A stretch of 64,000 bases of DNA, from contig JACQZP010000031.1 in the NCBI GenBank assembly GCA_016213825.1, positions 106,379 to 170,378 of the forward strand, in the 5' to 3' direction. Position 1 is the stretch's first letter, and each line of letters starts with the position of its first letter. The notes below the pieces were generated by a model. The model did no database searches, was not told the DNA's origin, and saw only the letters and a list, made by a program, of their open reading frames with translations. This DNA is from Acetobacterium woodii (lineage in GTDB: Bacteria > Bacillota > Clostridia > Eubacteriales > Eubacteriaceae). A program made the position numbers and the translations under genes. Of this stretch, positions 54,637 through 63,709 are shown piece by piece.

Positions 54637-55587
54637 TTAACCGCAACTGGAACAGGAAGAGCAATCACCACAGGATTTTTTCATGGGATCATGAACCAGA
54701 ATCGAGCGGACGGTGGCAGTTTTTAGATCCACCGTTACAATTTCTTCCTGAATAATTTCCATTTTATCATCGGTAAAGACGATGGTCATGGGTTCGGGAA
54801 CCAGCACTTCGGGATCAAGGGTACCAGGCTTCATTAGCGGTTGGACAAATTTCTTACCTTCGGGAGAGTCAATCATTAATCCATTGTTGCCGGTAATCAG
54901 GGATCGTAACACCCCTGTTGGGGAATAGGTAACGGAATTTTCATCGCAGTTGATCCCATGAGCATTGCTGTCATAAGCAATGATGATCCCGATGGGGGTC
55001 ACAACTGGTTCTGGCAATGCTGGCTCAAAACTTTTCAAGTTGCCATTTTCATAAAGGGAGAATCCGTAGCGAACTTTCATTAAACCATCAGGGCTGGAAA
55101 TTTCGATGGATTCCTGAGGCCACATAGTCAGGCTTTTCAGAGCGCCGCTTTCATAAAAGCAGAGACTCACAACCTTGGCCGAAAAGGAACCAACGGCCAG
55201 ATTAAAATCAATCGGTTTGGCTAGCGTATACTCGTCATTCTCGGTCCAATAACCATTAATTCGACCATTGAGGGGAAACAATCGGTGAATTCGACCATTT
55301 TCGTAAAAGCTGATACGTTCGGCAGATAAGGTTCCCAGAGAGGTAATAACTTCAGTGGCTTCCTCCAGATCGATGCTTTTAAGTTGGCCGCTTTTAAAAA
55401 ACTCCAGTGATAAACCTTCCCGGTTTCTTAAATTTGAGGGGCCGTAATTGGGTACCAGTAAACCAACCGGGGTATTGATAATATTTTTTTCCTCAACGGC
55501 GCAGCCTTTTAAAACACCATTCTGGTAGGTTTCGGAAAAGGTAACGCCGGTGATGGGGCCGTATTTTTCTGTTTGTAATGTCGTCAT
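54637..55587 (-). CDS. YwqK-like repeat protein with cysteine-rich tail
   Basis: 316 residues. Repeats of the YwqK/MORN-like type recur through the chain (LSFYENGRI, LCFYESGALKSL, FSLYENGNLKSF, each with a turn and an aromatic). The C-terminus is CGDCSSCSSCG, five cysteines in eleven residues, which could bind a metal or cluster. ATG follows AGGAGA. The gene lies 12 bp after an AnfO-like gene and directly upstream of the nif operon on the same strand. A nitrogenase-related role is inferred from position only. Confidence 0.6.
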   Translation of the reverse strand: MTTLQTEKYGPITGVTFSETYQNGVLKGCAVEEKNIINTPVGLLVPNYGPSNLRNREGLSLEFFKSGQLKSIDLEEATEVITSLGTLSAERISFYENGRIHRLFPLNGRINGYWTENDEYTLAKPIDFNLAVGSFSAKVVSLCFYESGALKSLTMWPQESIEISSPDGLMKVRYGFSLYENGNLKSFEPALPEPVVTPIGIIIAYDSNAHGINCDENSVTYSPTGVLRSLITGNNGLMIDSPEGKKFVQPLMKPGTLDPEVLVPEPMTIVFTDDKMEIIQEEIVTVDLKTATVRSILVHDPMKKSCGDCSSCSSCG

Positions 55588-55599
55588 GACAATCTCCTA

Positions 55600-56253
55600 T
55601 TATTCACACACAACATGGGTGATCACCACATGTTTGGCGGAATCATTTTTATTTTGTTCTGCGTTGTTTTTAGTGATATAACTTAAGTTCATTTCTGGCA
55701 ATTTATGATCAAACCATGGTGGGATATGGTCACAGATTACTTCCAGGGCGTAAAAGGGGGTATCTTTTAAAAATGGCAACAAGGCCATTTTTGAACTCAT
55801 TTCCGGGTGTTTTTTCTGGACCTGGGTTAAATCGATGAGATAGTATCCAGGCGTATCGGTTTCAGAAGGGGTATTGGCCAGGAGCAGTTCATCTTCTTTG
55901 GCATCTTCGTCCTGACTGATTAAATCTGTCTGGATAGCATCTAGCAGAACCAGATCAAAAGATTCGGATTCGCAGATGATAAAGCCGGAACGGTCAAAAA
56001 CCTGGTAGGGAATACCGGTTAAGGATTTGGTAAGAATAATTTTACAGGTATTAAAGGCTCCCAGCATCTGTTGAATATTTTCCCGAATGGCGGCCAGTCC
56101 GCCGGAAAGATCGGGACGAAAGGGAACAGCATCAGACTTATGCCAGCAGGATCCTTTTTTGGTATAGAAAACAAAATTCGTCATCTCATCAAACCGGGCA
56201 ATCAGGTTGCTGTCATCACAAAAAACAGCCATTATGTCTAAATTTTCTTTCAT
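55600..56253 (-). CDS. AnfO-like nitrogenase accessory protein
   Basis: 217 residues resembling the Fe-only nitrogenase accessory protein AnfO. The N-terminal beta strands (IMAVFCDDSNLIARFDE), the CKIILTKSLTGIPYQVFDRSGF segment and an acidic middle match the family pattern as I remember it; a profile search is needed. No anf or vnf structural gene is in this window, and the nearby nitrogenase is the Mo type. ATG follows GAGGTG. Confidence 0.6.
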   Translation of the reverse strand: MKENLDIMAVFCDDSNLIARFDEMTNFVFYTKKGSCWHKSDAVPFRPDLSGGLAAIRENIQQMLGAFNTCKIILTKSLTGIPYQVFDRSGFIICESESFDLVLLDAIQTDLISQDEDAKEDELLLANTPSETDTPGYYLIDLTQVQKKHPEMSSKMALLPFLKDTPFYALEVICDHIPPWFDHKLPEMNLSYITKNNAEQNKNDSAKHVVITHVVCE

Positions 56254-56512
56254 TTGTTCACCTCATAATATGGAATCTATAAAAAACGTAATTCAGTGTA
56301 AATTAGTTGTAGTATAGCATAGAAACAAAAAAGTGCGACTTAATTAAGCTTAAAACGGTAAAAAAACGATTGCAGAAATAACAGAAGAAAAATAGCGGCA
56401 GAAAATGATCTGAATTAGCGAAGTATGAATGGTACGTATTTAAGTGATCTGAGAAGGCGGATAAAAGGAGATCAATCACATTATGAGCAAGTCGGTAATC
56501 TTAAATATTAAA

Positions 56513-56541
56513 TTGACATGGACATAAAAATATGTTAAAAT
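56513..56541 (+). promoter_or_regulatory. promoter of the riboswitch/CDF transcript
   Basis: TTGACA, 17 bp, TAAAAT, just upstream of the riboswitch. The 260 bp before it (56254-56512) contain no gene I can support. Confidence 0.82.
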
Positions 56542-56555
56542 TTTTGGAATTACAT

Positions 56556-56672
56556 ATAAAGAACAGGCAGTTAGAATGTTAATATCTATTTGCTGGGCCT
56601 TCATTGGCAGCAGGGTGATAACCTGTGGGACTTCAATCATAATTGATGGTTCCACAGGTTTTTTTTTCGGGC
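56556..56672 (+). promoter_or_regulatory. NiCo (czcD-type) riboswitch with terminator
   Basis: Conserved pieces appear in the right order: ACAGGCAG, then GCTGGGCC...GGCAGCAGG, then CCTGTGGGAC. These match the Ni2+/Co2+-sensing riboswitch as I recall its structure. CCTGTGG is shared with a terminator (CCTGTGG/CCACAGG with an AT-rich top and nine T, ending at 56672), giving mutually exclusive states. It precedes a cation exporter gene, the usual target. Confidence 0.8.
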
Positions 56673-56754
56673 TGAAGATAGACTAGTCATCTGGAAAACA
56701 TCTGACCGACATAAAATGAAAAACAATTTTTTCACTATTCAAGGAGGAATTTTT

Positions 56755-57675
56755 ATGAATCAAACAAACCGAAAAAATCGAACCAAAAAAGCGGCATTAT
56801 TGTCAATTGGTTCAAATACCGTACTGATTATTTTCAAGGTCATCGCAGGGTTATTAAGTGGGTCTGTCAGTATTATTTCAGAAGCGATCCATTCGTCAAT
56901 GGACCTGGTGGCATCCTGTGTGGCTTTTATGGCCGTCAGGACATCATCAAAACCGGCAGATCGAGATCATCCCTATGGTCATGGGAAAATTGAAAATATT
57001 TCTGGTATTGTGGAAGGCGTCTTGATCTTCATTGCGGCTGGGTTGATTGTTTTCGAAGCCGTCAAGAAAATAATGGAGCCAGTGGAAATTGAGCAGGCCG
57101 GGATTGCCATTGCGGTGATGGGTGGGGCCGCGGTCGTTAATTTTTTCGTTTCAAAATATCTGTACAAGGTTGCCAAAGAAGAAGATTCCATGGCCCTTGA
57201 AGCAGATGCGCTTCATTTGAAGACCGATGTATACACATCCCTGGGCGTTGGTGTCGGCATTCTGCTGATTCAATTAACTGGTTTAATGGTGCTGGATTCA
57301 ATCGTGGCTATTATGGTAGCGCTGCTGATTGTCAAGGAAGCCTGGGGACTGTGCCGGAACGCACTTCAATACCTGATGGACAAACGACTCTCTGATGCTG
57401 AAGAACAGGAAATAATGACCGTGATTGAAAAAGTCAAATCCGATTGCTCTGCTCAAATCGTGGATTATCATAAGCTGAAAACAAGAAAGTCTGGTAATAT
57501 CAGACATATCGATTTTCATATTACGGTGGATCCAAGCCTGACAGTGACCGAAGCCCATGATATTGTGGGTTGCTTTAAAAAGGAATTGTATGAAGAGTTA
57601 AAAAATACCCGGGTAAACGTTCATATTGATCCCTATAATCATCCGGATGATGATGAGGACTTGGATATTCTCTAA
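56755..57675 (+). CDS. cation diffusion facilitator (CDF) metal exporter
   Basis: 306 residues with six membrane segments and a cytoplasmic C-terminal domain (about 215-300). The transport-site motifs are HSSMD in TM2 and HLKTD in TM5, both of HxxxD type. ATG 56755 follows AAGGAGG; the longer frame from 56716 lacks a site. The riboswitch upstream suggests Co2+/Ni2+ export, sensible for an organism with heavy cobalamin and Ni-enzyme use. Confidence 0.92.
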   Translation: MNQTNRKNRTKKAALLSIGSNTVLIIFKVIAGLLSGSVSIISEAIHSSMDLVASCVAFMAVRTSSKPADRDHPYGHGKIENISGIVEGVLIFIAAGLIVFEAVKKIMEPVEIEQAGIAIAVMGGAAVVNFFVSKYLYKVAKEEDSMALEADALHLKTDVYTSLGVGVGILLIQLTGLMVLDSIVAIMVALLIVKEAWGLCRNALQYLMDKRLSDAEEQEIMTVIEKVKSDCSAQIVDYHKLKTRKSGNIRHIDFHITVDPSLTVTEAHDIVGCFKKELYEELKNTRVNVHIDPYNHPDDDEDLDIL

Positions 57676-57775
57676 AAGTGTGAAGGATCACGTCGATTTA
57701 TGGGGAAAGGGTCATCACAAGCTAATTATGAGAAATTAATGACGGCCAAGGCAAATGATCAATATCGAGACTATA

Positions 57776-57815
57776 AAAAACGGAAATCCCACTAATCTGG
57801 AATTTCCGTTTTTCT
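57776..57815. terminator. bidirectional terminator
   Basis: AAAAACGGAAAT pairs with ATTTCCGTTTTT around a loop of about 14 bases; it separates the CDF gene from the convergent membrane protein gene. Confidence 0.85.
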
Positions 57816-57818
57816 ATT

Positions 57819-58301
57819 TTATTGATGTGTTTCATCGTTGAATTCGTCTTCCAGTTTTTTCTGTCTATTTTTTATTAGGGTACCGGTAATAAACAGGGCA
57901 GCAAAGATCAATGCAAATAGCATGGCAAAGATCAGTGCCGTGAGCGCGCCGAGAGCCGGCAGATTGTCTTTAAAATAATCGCTGTTTATAAACATGGCAA
58001 CGGCATAAATAATGGCAAAGGCACCAGCACCGATGAGACTGTAAAGCAGATAGTTCTTGGTGGTGGGTTTGCTGTAAAAATCCCATTGTCCTTTTTTATA
58101 ACAGCCAACGATAACACCAATGCAACAGATCATAAAGACTGCCCATTCAAAACCCCATTGACTAAAAGGGGCATTCAAGAACATCGATTGGACAACGATA
58201 CTGCCCAGCAGCAGCCAGAAAACAATCCAGAAACACACATGTTCAATTTTATATAATTCCATTTCCTGGCGTTCATCCACCACTTTTTTAAATTTTTTCA
58301 T
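57819..58301 (-). CDS. small four-helix membrane protein (DUF6773-like)
   Basis: 160 residues, four predicted membrane segments (about 20-40, 45-65, 85-107, 118-142) with a charged N-terminus containing DERQEMELYK. It overlaps the end of a small XRE regulator gene by 14 bp; such pairs of HTH protein and small membrane protein are common in Firmicutes, but the function is not established. ATG 58301 follows GGAGGAAG. The DUF assignment is from memory. Confidence 0.72.
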   Translation of the reverse strand: MKKFKKVVDERQEMELYKIEHVCFWIVFWLLLGSIVVQSMFLNAPFSQWGFEWAVFMICCIGVIVGCYKKGQWDFYSKPTTKNYLLYSLIGAGAFAIIYAVAMFINSDYFKDNLPALGALTALIFAMLFALIFAALFITGTLIKNRQKKLEDEFNDETHQ

Positions 58302-58500
58302 GGTTATCTTCCTCCCAAAATAAATCATTTAATGTTTTCCCCAGAGCTTTACAGATGGCAATGCACAATTGCAAAGACGGGTTAAATTTTCCGGCTTCGA
58401 TCATACCAATGGTCTGGCGGGTGACACCGACCAACTTGGCCAGTTCTTCCTGGGAGATGTCGTTCTCGACCCGAGCGATTTTCATTTTTATATTTTTCAT
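58288..58500 (-). CDS. XRE-family transcriptional regulator, 70 aa
   Basis: A single Cro/CI-type helix-turn-helix (ISQEELAKLVGVTRQTIGMIE) and the family C-terminus LNDLFWEED. ATG 58500 follows AAAGGAG. It probably represses its own two-gene operon; a palindrome ATATAGTATACTATAT overlaps the promoter region (58520-58535). Confidence 0.88.
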   Translation of the reverse strand: MKNIKMKIARVENDISQEELAKLVGVTRQTIGMIEAGKFNPSLQLCIAICKALGKTLNDLFWEEDNHEKI

Positions 58501-58519
58501 CTAAACACTCCTTTGTACA

Positions 58520-58555
58520 TATAGTATACTATAAAAGATAAAATGTCAACTATAT
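58520..58555 (-). promoter_or_regulatory. promoter/operator of the XRE operon
   Basis: TTGACA on the minus strand is followed by TATACT (15 bp) or TACTAT (17 bp), within a 16-bp palindrome that is a likely operator. Confidence 0.5.
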
Positions 58556-58632
58556 ATTGCATTGAGTAATATATAATAAGCAGAAGTTCACTAGCATAGC
58601 TTGATGATTCCTGCTTTTATGAGGGGGAAAAT

Positions 58633-59517
58633 TTAAAATAAAAATGATAATTGTTGACTGCCATGTTCCAATTTATAACGGGCGACAATGTCCGGCATTT
58701 TATAAAGCAGACCATAATGCTGGCATTCCCGGGTAAAAGTGGCCCAGAGGTTTTTGGCATTAGGGCTGGCACAACTGTAGGTATTACCAAAATGATTCAT
58801 ATATTCTTTTTTGATCCCGGGGAAATGGGTATCCAATTGGTCATAAAAATAGAGACGTTGTTGATCCCGAAGGGTGACCCCAAAGGCCGGATAAATAAAT
58901 CGGGCGCCGCTTTTAGCAGAGAGCTCCACAATTTTGCTAATGTTATCGGTGGTGTCATTGATAAAGGGAAGGATCGGCATTAGCAGTACACCGGCAAAGA
59001 TGCCCATCTCAGATAATTCTTTAATGGCCGCAAAGCGCTCACTGCTGGGGGCAACCCGGGGCTCAATTATTCTGGCCAGGGCATCGTCAGCACAGGTAAT
59101 GGTGATCTTTACAATCACCGGTGATCGGTTTTGAATCGTTTTAAGGATTTCTTTATCCCGGGTAACCAGCGGGCTTTTGGTGGCAATAGCCACGCCGAAA
59201 CCATGGGCTTTGATGCGTTCCAGTGCTTGCCTTGTGAGCTGATACTTTTCTTCAGCAGGATTATAGGGGTCGCTCATGGCACCAGTGCCAACAACGCCTT
59301 TGAGGGTTTTTCGCTTAAGATTATCATCAAGAATCGCCAGGGCGTTTTCCTTGGCCCGAACCTGATCAAAAGCTTCGATCCCATAGCATTCGCTACGGCT
59401 GTCGCAGTAGATACAGCCATGGCTGCAGCCGCGATAAATATTCATATTATAATCGGTGCCAAACCAGAAATTGTTTTTGGTTCGGGTCAACATATTTTTA
59501 GCCGGGATGGTTTTCAT
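58633..59517 (-). CDS. SPL-family radical SAM protein
   Basis: 294 residues. The radical SAM cluster motif is CSHGCIYC (Cys31, 35, 38) and the N-terminus reads NFWFGTDYNMNIYRG. It belongs to the group named after spore photoproduct lyase; many members in non-sporeformers have unknown substrates. AAGAAGG precedes ATG 59517. It is monocistronic as far as can be seen. Confidence 0.88.
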   Translation of the reverse strand: MKTIPAKNMLTRTKNNFWFGTDYNMNIYRGCSHGCIYCDSRSECYGIEAFDQVRAKENALAILDDNLKRKTLKGVVGTGAMSDPYNPAEEKYQLTRQALERIKAHGFGVAIATKSPLVTRDKEILKTIQNRSPVIVKITITCADDALARIIEPRVAPSSERFAAIKELSEMGIFAGVLLMPILPFINDTTDNISKIVELSAKSGARFIYPAFGVTLRDQQRLYFYDQLDTHFPGIKKEYMNHFGNTYSCASPNAKNLWATFTRECQHYGLLYKMPDIVARYKLEHGSQQLSFLF

Positions 59518-59558
59518 GGTTAACCTTCTTTATTTATCATATTCATCTGTCGGTTTTG

Positions 59559-60203
59559 CTATCGGACAATCAACCCTAGCAATTTAGCCAGCTCGGCGGC
59601 CTGATAGGTGGTGACGACGGCACCGCTTAATGCTTCGATGGAGACAATCAGCCCATCAATTTGGCTGCTGGTAAAATCTAACCCTTTTAAGGGTGTTTTG
59701 AAGAAACTGGCCGCTTCAAAATTGACTTGATCGAGTTCGATCTGTGACAGCTTGCACTCGGAAATGGTGGTATGACCAAAATCACATTCGGAAATTTCAA
59801 TGGATTTGAGCTTGGCTTTGCTGAAATTACCATATTGAAAATTGCTGTCGGAAAAGAGCAGGTCCTGCAATTGGGCTTGATGAAAATCGACTCCAATCAT
59901 TTTACAGGACTTGAATTCACAGCGGTTAAAGTATCCGTCGGCGAAGTTGCTGTTGGAGAGGTTGCAGGACTGAAAGCGAAGATCCCGGCAATCGATTTTT
60001 TCAAAATTACAGTCACTGAACTCGCAGTTTTCAAAAAGGGATTCCCGGAAGGACAACCGGGAAAAATCGATCTCCATCAGGGTCAAGTCCTTAAAATGTT
60101 TGCCTTCAATTTCCAGTTCTTCTTCATTTGCCCAATCGATCATGGCTAGTAAATCATCGGTAGATTCAAGATTTTCGGTAAGGTTGGGTTTTGATCGTTT
60201 CAT
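59559..60203 (-). CDS. pentapeptide-repeat protein
   Basis: 214 residues. About 20 pentapeptide units of the A(D/N)LXX type (ENCEFSDCNFEKIDC, SNSNFADGYFNRCEF) cover about 45-185 and predict a right-handed quadrilateral beta-helix. Some pentapeptide proteins mimic DNA and protect gyrase, but nothing here proves that. Cysteine is unusually frequent inside the repeats. ATG 60203 follows GGAGGC. Confidence 0.85.
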   Translation of the reverse strand: MKRSKPNLTENLESTDDLLAMIDWANEEELEIEGKHFKDLTLMEIDFSRLSFRESLFENCEFSDCNFEKIDCRDLRFQSCNLSNSNFADGYFNRCEFKSCKMIGVDFHQAQLQDLLFSDSNFQYGNFSKAKLKSIEISECDFGHTTISECKLSQIELDQVNFEAASFFKTPLKGLDFTSSQIDGLIVSIEALSGAVVTTYQAAELAKLLGLIVR

Positions 60204-60356
60204 AAAGCCTCCGGTTTTGTGTTTTCTGATTAAGATAATCTTAACACGAGGTCTGCAAAGCCTCAAGAAAATAGAAGCCATATTTGCAATTTTTATCAAT
60301 AAAGTTTATAATTTTCCACAGAGTAAGTGTACTAATACAAGAAAACAGGAGAAAAA

Positions 60357-61565
60357 ATGGAAACGTCTCAACGCATACAAAAAATGGGGGAACCTGCCCT
60401 CCTTAAATATTATCCTCTGGTAAGTGAAGCTCAGAAGAAAGGTAAGAAAGTTTATTTTTTAAATATTGGCCAGCCAGACATCAAAACCCCAGCAGGCTTT
60501 TTAAAAAGTGTCAACTGTATTGAACAGGAAGTGCTTTCCTATCAGGCGCCGGAAGGAATCACCGAGCTGCGGGAAGCCGCCTGTGATTATTATCAGCGGC
60601 TGGGTTTGGACTATGACAGCAGCGATCTATTTGTTACCAATGGCGGCAGCGAAGCGTTGTTATTCACCTTTATCGGAATCTGCAACGCCGGTGATGAGAT
60701 TCTTACGGCGGAACCGTTATACAGTATTTACAAGGAAATGGCGGCGGCTACCGATGTCACCTTGGTGGGTTTTAAAACCTATGCCGAGGATGGCTTTGCT
60801 CTGCCGGATGTGTCGGTTATCGAAGCGGCCATCACCCCGAGAACCAAGGCGATTCTAATGACAAATCCAGGAAACCCCACGGGGAAGGTTTTTTCAAAAG
60901 CAGAGATTGAAGTTCTGGTGAAACTGGCCATCAAGCATAACCTGTATTTGATTTCGGATGAGGTTTATCGGGAATTTGTCTATGACAATCAGGGCTATTT
61001 AAGCCCGGCTCAGTATCTGGAGCTGTCCCAGAATTTTATTTTAATCGACAGTATTTCCAAACGTTACAGTGCTTGTGGAGCTCGGATCGGTTTTATTGTT
61101 TCTAAAAATAAGGAGCTCATGGGTCAGTTAAAGAAACTGGTCCAGATGCGACTTTCGGTATCAACGGTTGATCAGATCGGAGCCATTTCGCTGTTAAAAC
61201 TGGATAGCCATTTCTTTGACGGGATTTTAAAAGAATATACCAGTCGTCGGGAGATTGTCTATCAGGCCTTGCAGGAAATTCCCGGTGTCATTTGCAAAGA
61301 ACCCCGGGGAGCCTTTTACTTTATGGCCAAGCTGCCGATAAAAAATGCCAGTCACTTTATCGAGTGGATGATCAATGAATTTGAATACCAGGGAGAAACG
61401 GTGCTTTTATCCCCGGCCAATGATTTTTACTTGAATCCCAAAGACGGTGCCGATGAGGTGCGAATTGCTTATGTGTTAAATGGTGATGATATGAAAACCA
61501 GCATGGAAATTTTAAAACATGGTCTGGAAGCCTATGCTCTGGCATTTCCGAAGCAGTGTAAATAA
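60357..61565 (+). CDS. PLP-dependent class I aminotransferase
   Basis: 402 residues, fold-type I. The PLP lysine is Lys235 in SISKRYSACGARIGF. Other markers are NGGSEALLF, TNPGNPTGKVF and the arginine VRIAYV that binds the substrate carboxylate. It is likely an aspartate or aromatic aminotransferase. ATG follows CAGGAG. It is closely followed by yhaM-like and thioesterase genes, which do not define its pathway. Confidence 0.9.
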   Translation: METSQRIQKMGEPALLKYYPLVSEAQKKGKKVYFLNIGQPDIKTPAGFLKSVNCIEQEVLSYQAPEGITELREAACDYYQRLGLDYDSSDLFVTNGGSEALLFTFIGICNAGDEILTAEPLYSIYKEMAAATDVTLVGFKTYAEDGFALPDVSVIEAAITPRTKAILMTNPGNPTGKVFSKAEIEVLVKLAIKHNLYLISDEVYREFVYDNQGYLSPAQYLELSQNFILIDSISKRYSACGARIGFIVSKNKELMGQLKKLVQMRLSVSTVDQIGAISLLKLDSHFFDGILKEYTSRREIVYQALQEIPGVICKEPRGAFYFMAKLPIKNASHFIEWMINEFEYQGETVLLSPANDFYLNPKDGADEVRIAYVLNGDDMKTSMEILKHGLEAYALAFPKQCK

Positions 61566-61586
61566 TAAAACAACAAGGAGAACAAA

Positions 61587-62534
61587 TTGAAAATTAAATC
61601 AGTTCAGAAAGGTCAGGATTATCTTGGCTTTTTATTTATAAAGTCGCAGATGACAAAAACGGCCACTAATGGCAGTCGATACTTTAATATGGTTTTAAAC
61701 GATTCGAATTTTGACGAAATCGATGGAAAAAAATGGGATGTCAAACCTGATGATGAAGATGTGTTCACCAATGGAAAACTGGTGAAAATTAAGGGGAAGG
61801 TTCAGGAATTCAACAACCGGTTGCAGCTGATCGTTGAGAAAATGCGACTGGCCGATGAAACCGATGATGTGAGTATCGATGATTACATTGAAACGGTGCC
61901 AGTCGACATCGATGAAATGCTAGGTTATATCAACGATACCATTGATGACTTCAAAAATGAAGACATTCGTGCCATTGCCAAAAAAATATTTAATGACCAA
62001 ACCCAGGCTCTTGCCTATTTCCCGGCCGCCAAGAAGCATCATCATGCTATCAAGGGGGGGCTTTTGTATCATACCTATTCGATGTTGCGAATTGGAAAAG
62101 GCCTGGCGGGGATTTACCCCTTTATCAATCGAGATCTGCTTTATGCCGGTGTAATTCTCCATGATATCGGGAAAATTAACGAAATGGTGTCTGACGAAAA
62201 CGGATCGGTTTCCGATTATACGCCCGAAGGAAAACTCTTGGGACACATCACCCAGGAAATTGTGGAATTGGAAATTGTCGGTGCGGAACTGGGTACGGAT
62301 CCCGAGGTTTTGATGCTGCTTAAACATATGATCCTTTCCCATCATTATCAACCGGAATTCGGCAGTCCCAAACGCCCGATGTTCCCGGAAGCCGAGCTGC
62401 TGCACCATATTGATATGATTGATGCCCGGATGTATACTATGGAACAGGCTCTGGATCGGGTGGAACCAGGCAGCTTTACTGAACCCAACTGGAGCCTTGA
62501 CGGGATCAGTCTATATCACCGAAGTTTCGAATAG
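61587..62534 (+). CDS. YhaM-type 3'-5' exoribonuclease (OB fold and HD domain)
   Basis: 315 residues: an N-terminal OB-fold (about 1-90) and an HD phosphohydrolase domain (about 150-300) with HHH(A) at 149, HDIGK and the trailing HH/D residues. It matches YhaM/CBF1, a Mn2+-dependent exonuclease of Gram-positive bacteria. It starts with TTG after AAGGAG, 21 bp after the aminotransferase. Confidence 0.88.
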   Translation: MKIKSVQKGQDYLGFLFIKSQMTKTATNGSRYFNMVLNDSNFDEIDGKKWDVKPDDEDVFTNGKLVKIKGKVQEFNNRLQLIVEKMRLADETDDVSIDDYIETVPVDIDEMLGYINDTIDDFKNEDIRAIAKKIFNDQTQALAYFPAAKKHHHAIKGGLLYHTYSMLRIGKGLAGIYPFINRDLLYAGVILHDIGKINEMVSDENGSVSDYTPEGKLLGHITQEIVELEIVGAELGTDPEVLMLLKHMILSHHYQPEFGSPKRPMFPEAELLHHIDMIDARMYTMEQALDRVEPGSFTEPNWSLDGISLYHRSFE

Positions 62535-62543
62535 GAGAGCATT

Positions 62544-63272
62544 ATGAGCATTATTTCATCTGAGAAAAAAAGAATTGCCTGCTATGAATCCGACTCCAAT
62601 GAGAAAATGTTACCGACCACAGCGATGAATTATTTCCAGGAAGTTTCCACAAACCAGGGCAATCAATTGGGAATTGGTGGGGATTTTCTAAAAGAAAACG
62701 GTCTGGCCTGGTTTCTGGTGAAATATGTCATAAAATTCAACGATTATCCCCTGTATCAGGATGAGGTAACAGTGACAACCCGGGCCACTGGCATGGAGAA
62801 ATTTTGTGCAACCCGTCGTTTTACTGTTGAAGATGAAGCCGGAAACGCTAAAGTGATTGCGGACACTCAATGGCTGCTGATTAATCGGGAAACCGAAAAG
62901 ATGGAACGCATCGATGAACATCCGGAAATGAATGCCTATGAATGTTTTGAAAAAGGTGAACCAATTTTTAAAAAAATTCAAAAGATAAACCGAATCGATG
63001 TGGAGAAAAACTTCAGCGTCCGGTTTTTGGACATTGATTTCAACAAACACGTTAACCACGTTAAATATCTAGCCTGGGCCATTGAAGTCCTGCCTCTGGA
63101 AGTCGTTAAAACCAAGCATTTAAAGGAAGCCAAGATTGTTTATAAGGCCCAGTGCTTTTATGGCGATACGGTCACAGCTGTGGGTGAACGAATCGAAGAA
63201 AATCATTATCGCATTGATATTGTTAACCAGGAGAATATAATATTGTGTCAGTTGGAGCTGACCCTTGCATAA
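62544..63272 (+). CDS. acyl-ACP thioesterase
   Basis: A 242-residue double hot-dog-fold protein of the bacterial FatA/acyl-ACP thioesterase family (the second half includes DIDFNKHVNHVKYLAWA, with the catalytic Asn/His region). It would release free fatty acids from ACP for lipid turnover. ATG follows AGGAGAG, 9 bp after the yhaM-like gene. Confidence 0.88.
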   Translation: MSIISSEKKRIACYESDSNEKMLPTTAMNYFQEVSTNQGNQLGIGGDFLKENGLAWFLVKYVIKFNDYPLYQDEVTVTTRATGMEKFCATRRFTVEDEAGNAKVIADTQWLLINRETEKMERIDEHPEMNAYECFEKGEPIFKKIQKINRIDVEKNFSVRFLDIDFNKHVNHVKYLAWAIEVLPLEVVKTKHLKEAKIVYKAQCFYGDTVTAVGERIEENHYRIDIVNQENIILCQLELTLA

Positions 63273-63318
63273 AGCAAAAGCCTTCGTCTGTTTATCGGCG
63301 AGGGCTTTCGCTTTATAA
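63270..63318 (+). terminator. terminator after the thioesterase gene
   Basis: AAAGCAAAAGCC pairs imperfectly with GGCTTTCGCTTT around CTTCG...CGGCGAG, followed by ATAAAT. The next 390 bp to fhs are very A/T-rich, and I see no gene in them. Confidence 0.6.
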
Positions 63319-63709
63319 ATAGGGTAATGATCTGAAAACATTCATTAATATTAAAACACAGTGTCAGTTTAATGAATATAGGTGAAAATATAAAAAAATA
63401 GTATAAAATGATTTTTTACAAAAACATAAATAAAACGTATTCAGAGAAAATAAAATGGTGTATTTGTAAAAAAATTGGCATAAAATTGAATAAAAAATAA
63501 ATAAATGGAGTTTCGGCATACAAAAGCAAAGATTAAAATGAAACAAAAGCATCTAGAGTAAAAAATGATACAAAACTAACAATTAGAAATTGGAATAACC
63601 ATAAATTATTAGTAAAATTTTATCATATTAAGTGTTTGATTTTTAGGATAGAATGGTTTAAACTTATAACAGTTGTTAAATATTTATCAAAGTAAACGGA
63701 GGAGAAAAC

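Noticed and set aside
63480..63500. sigma54-like TTGGCA...TTGA before fhs
   Set aside because: The -12 element lacks the required GC dinucleotide.
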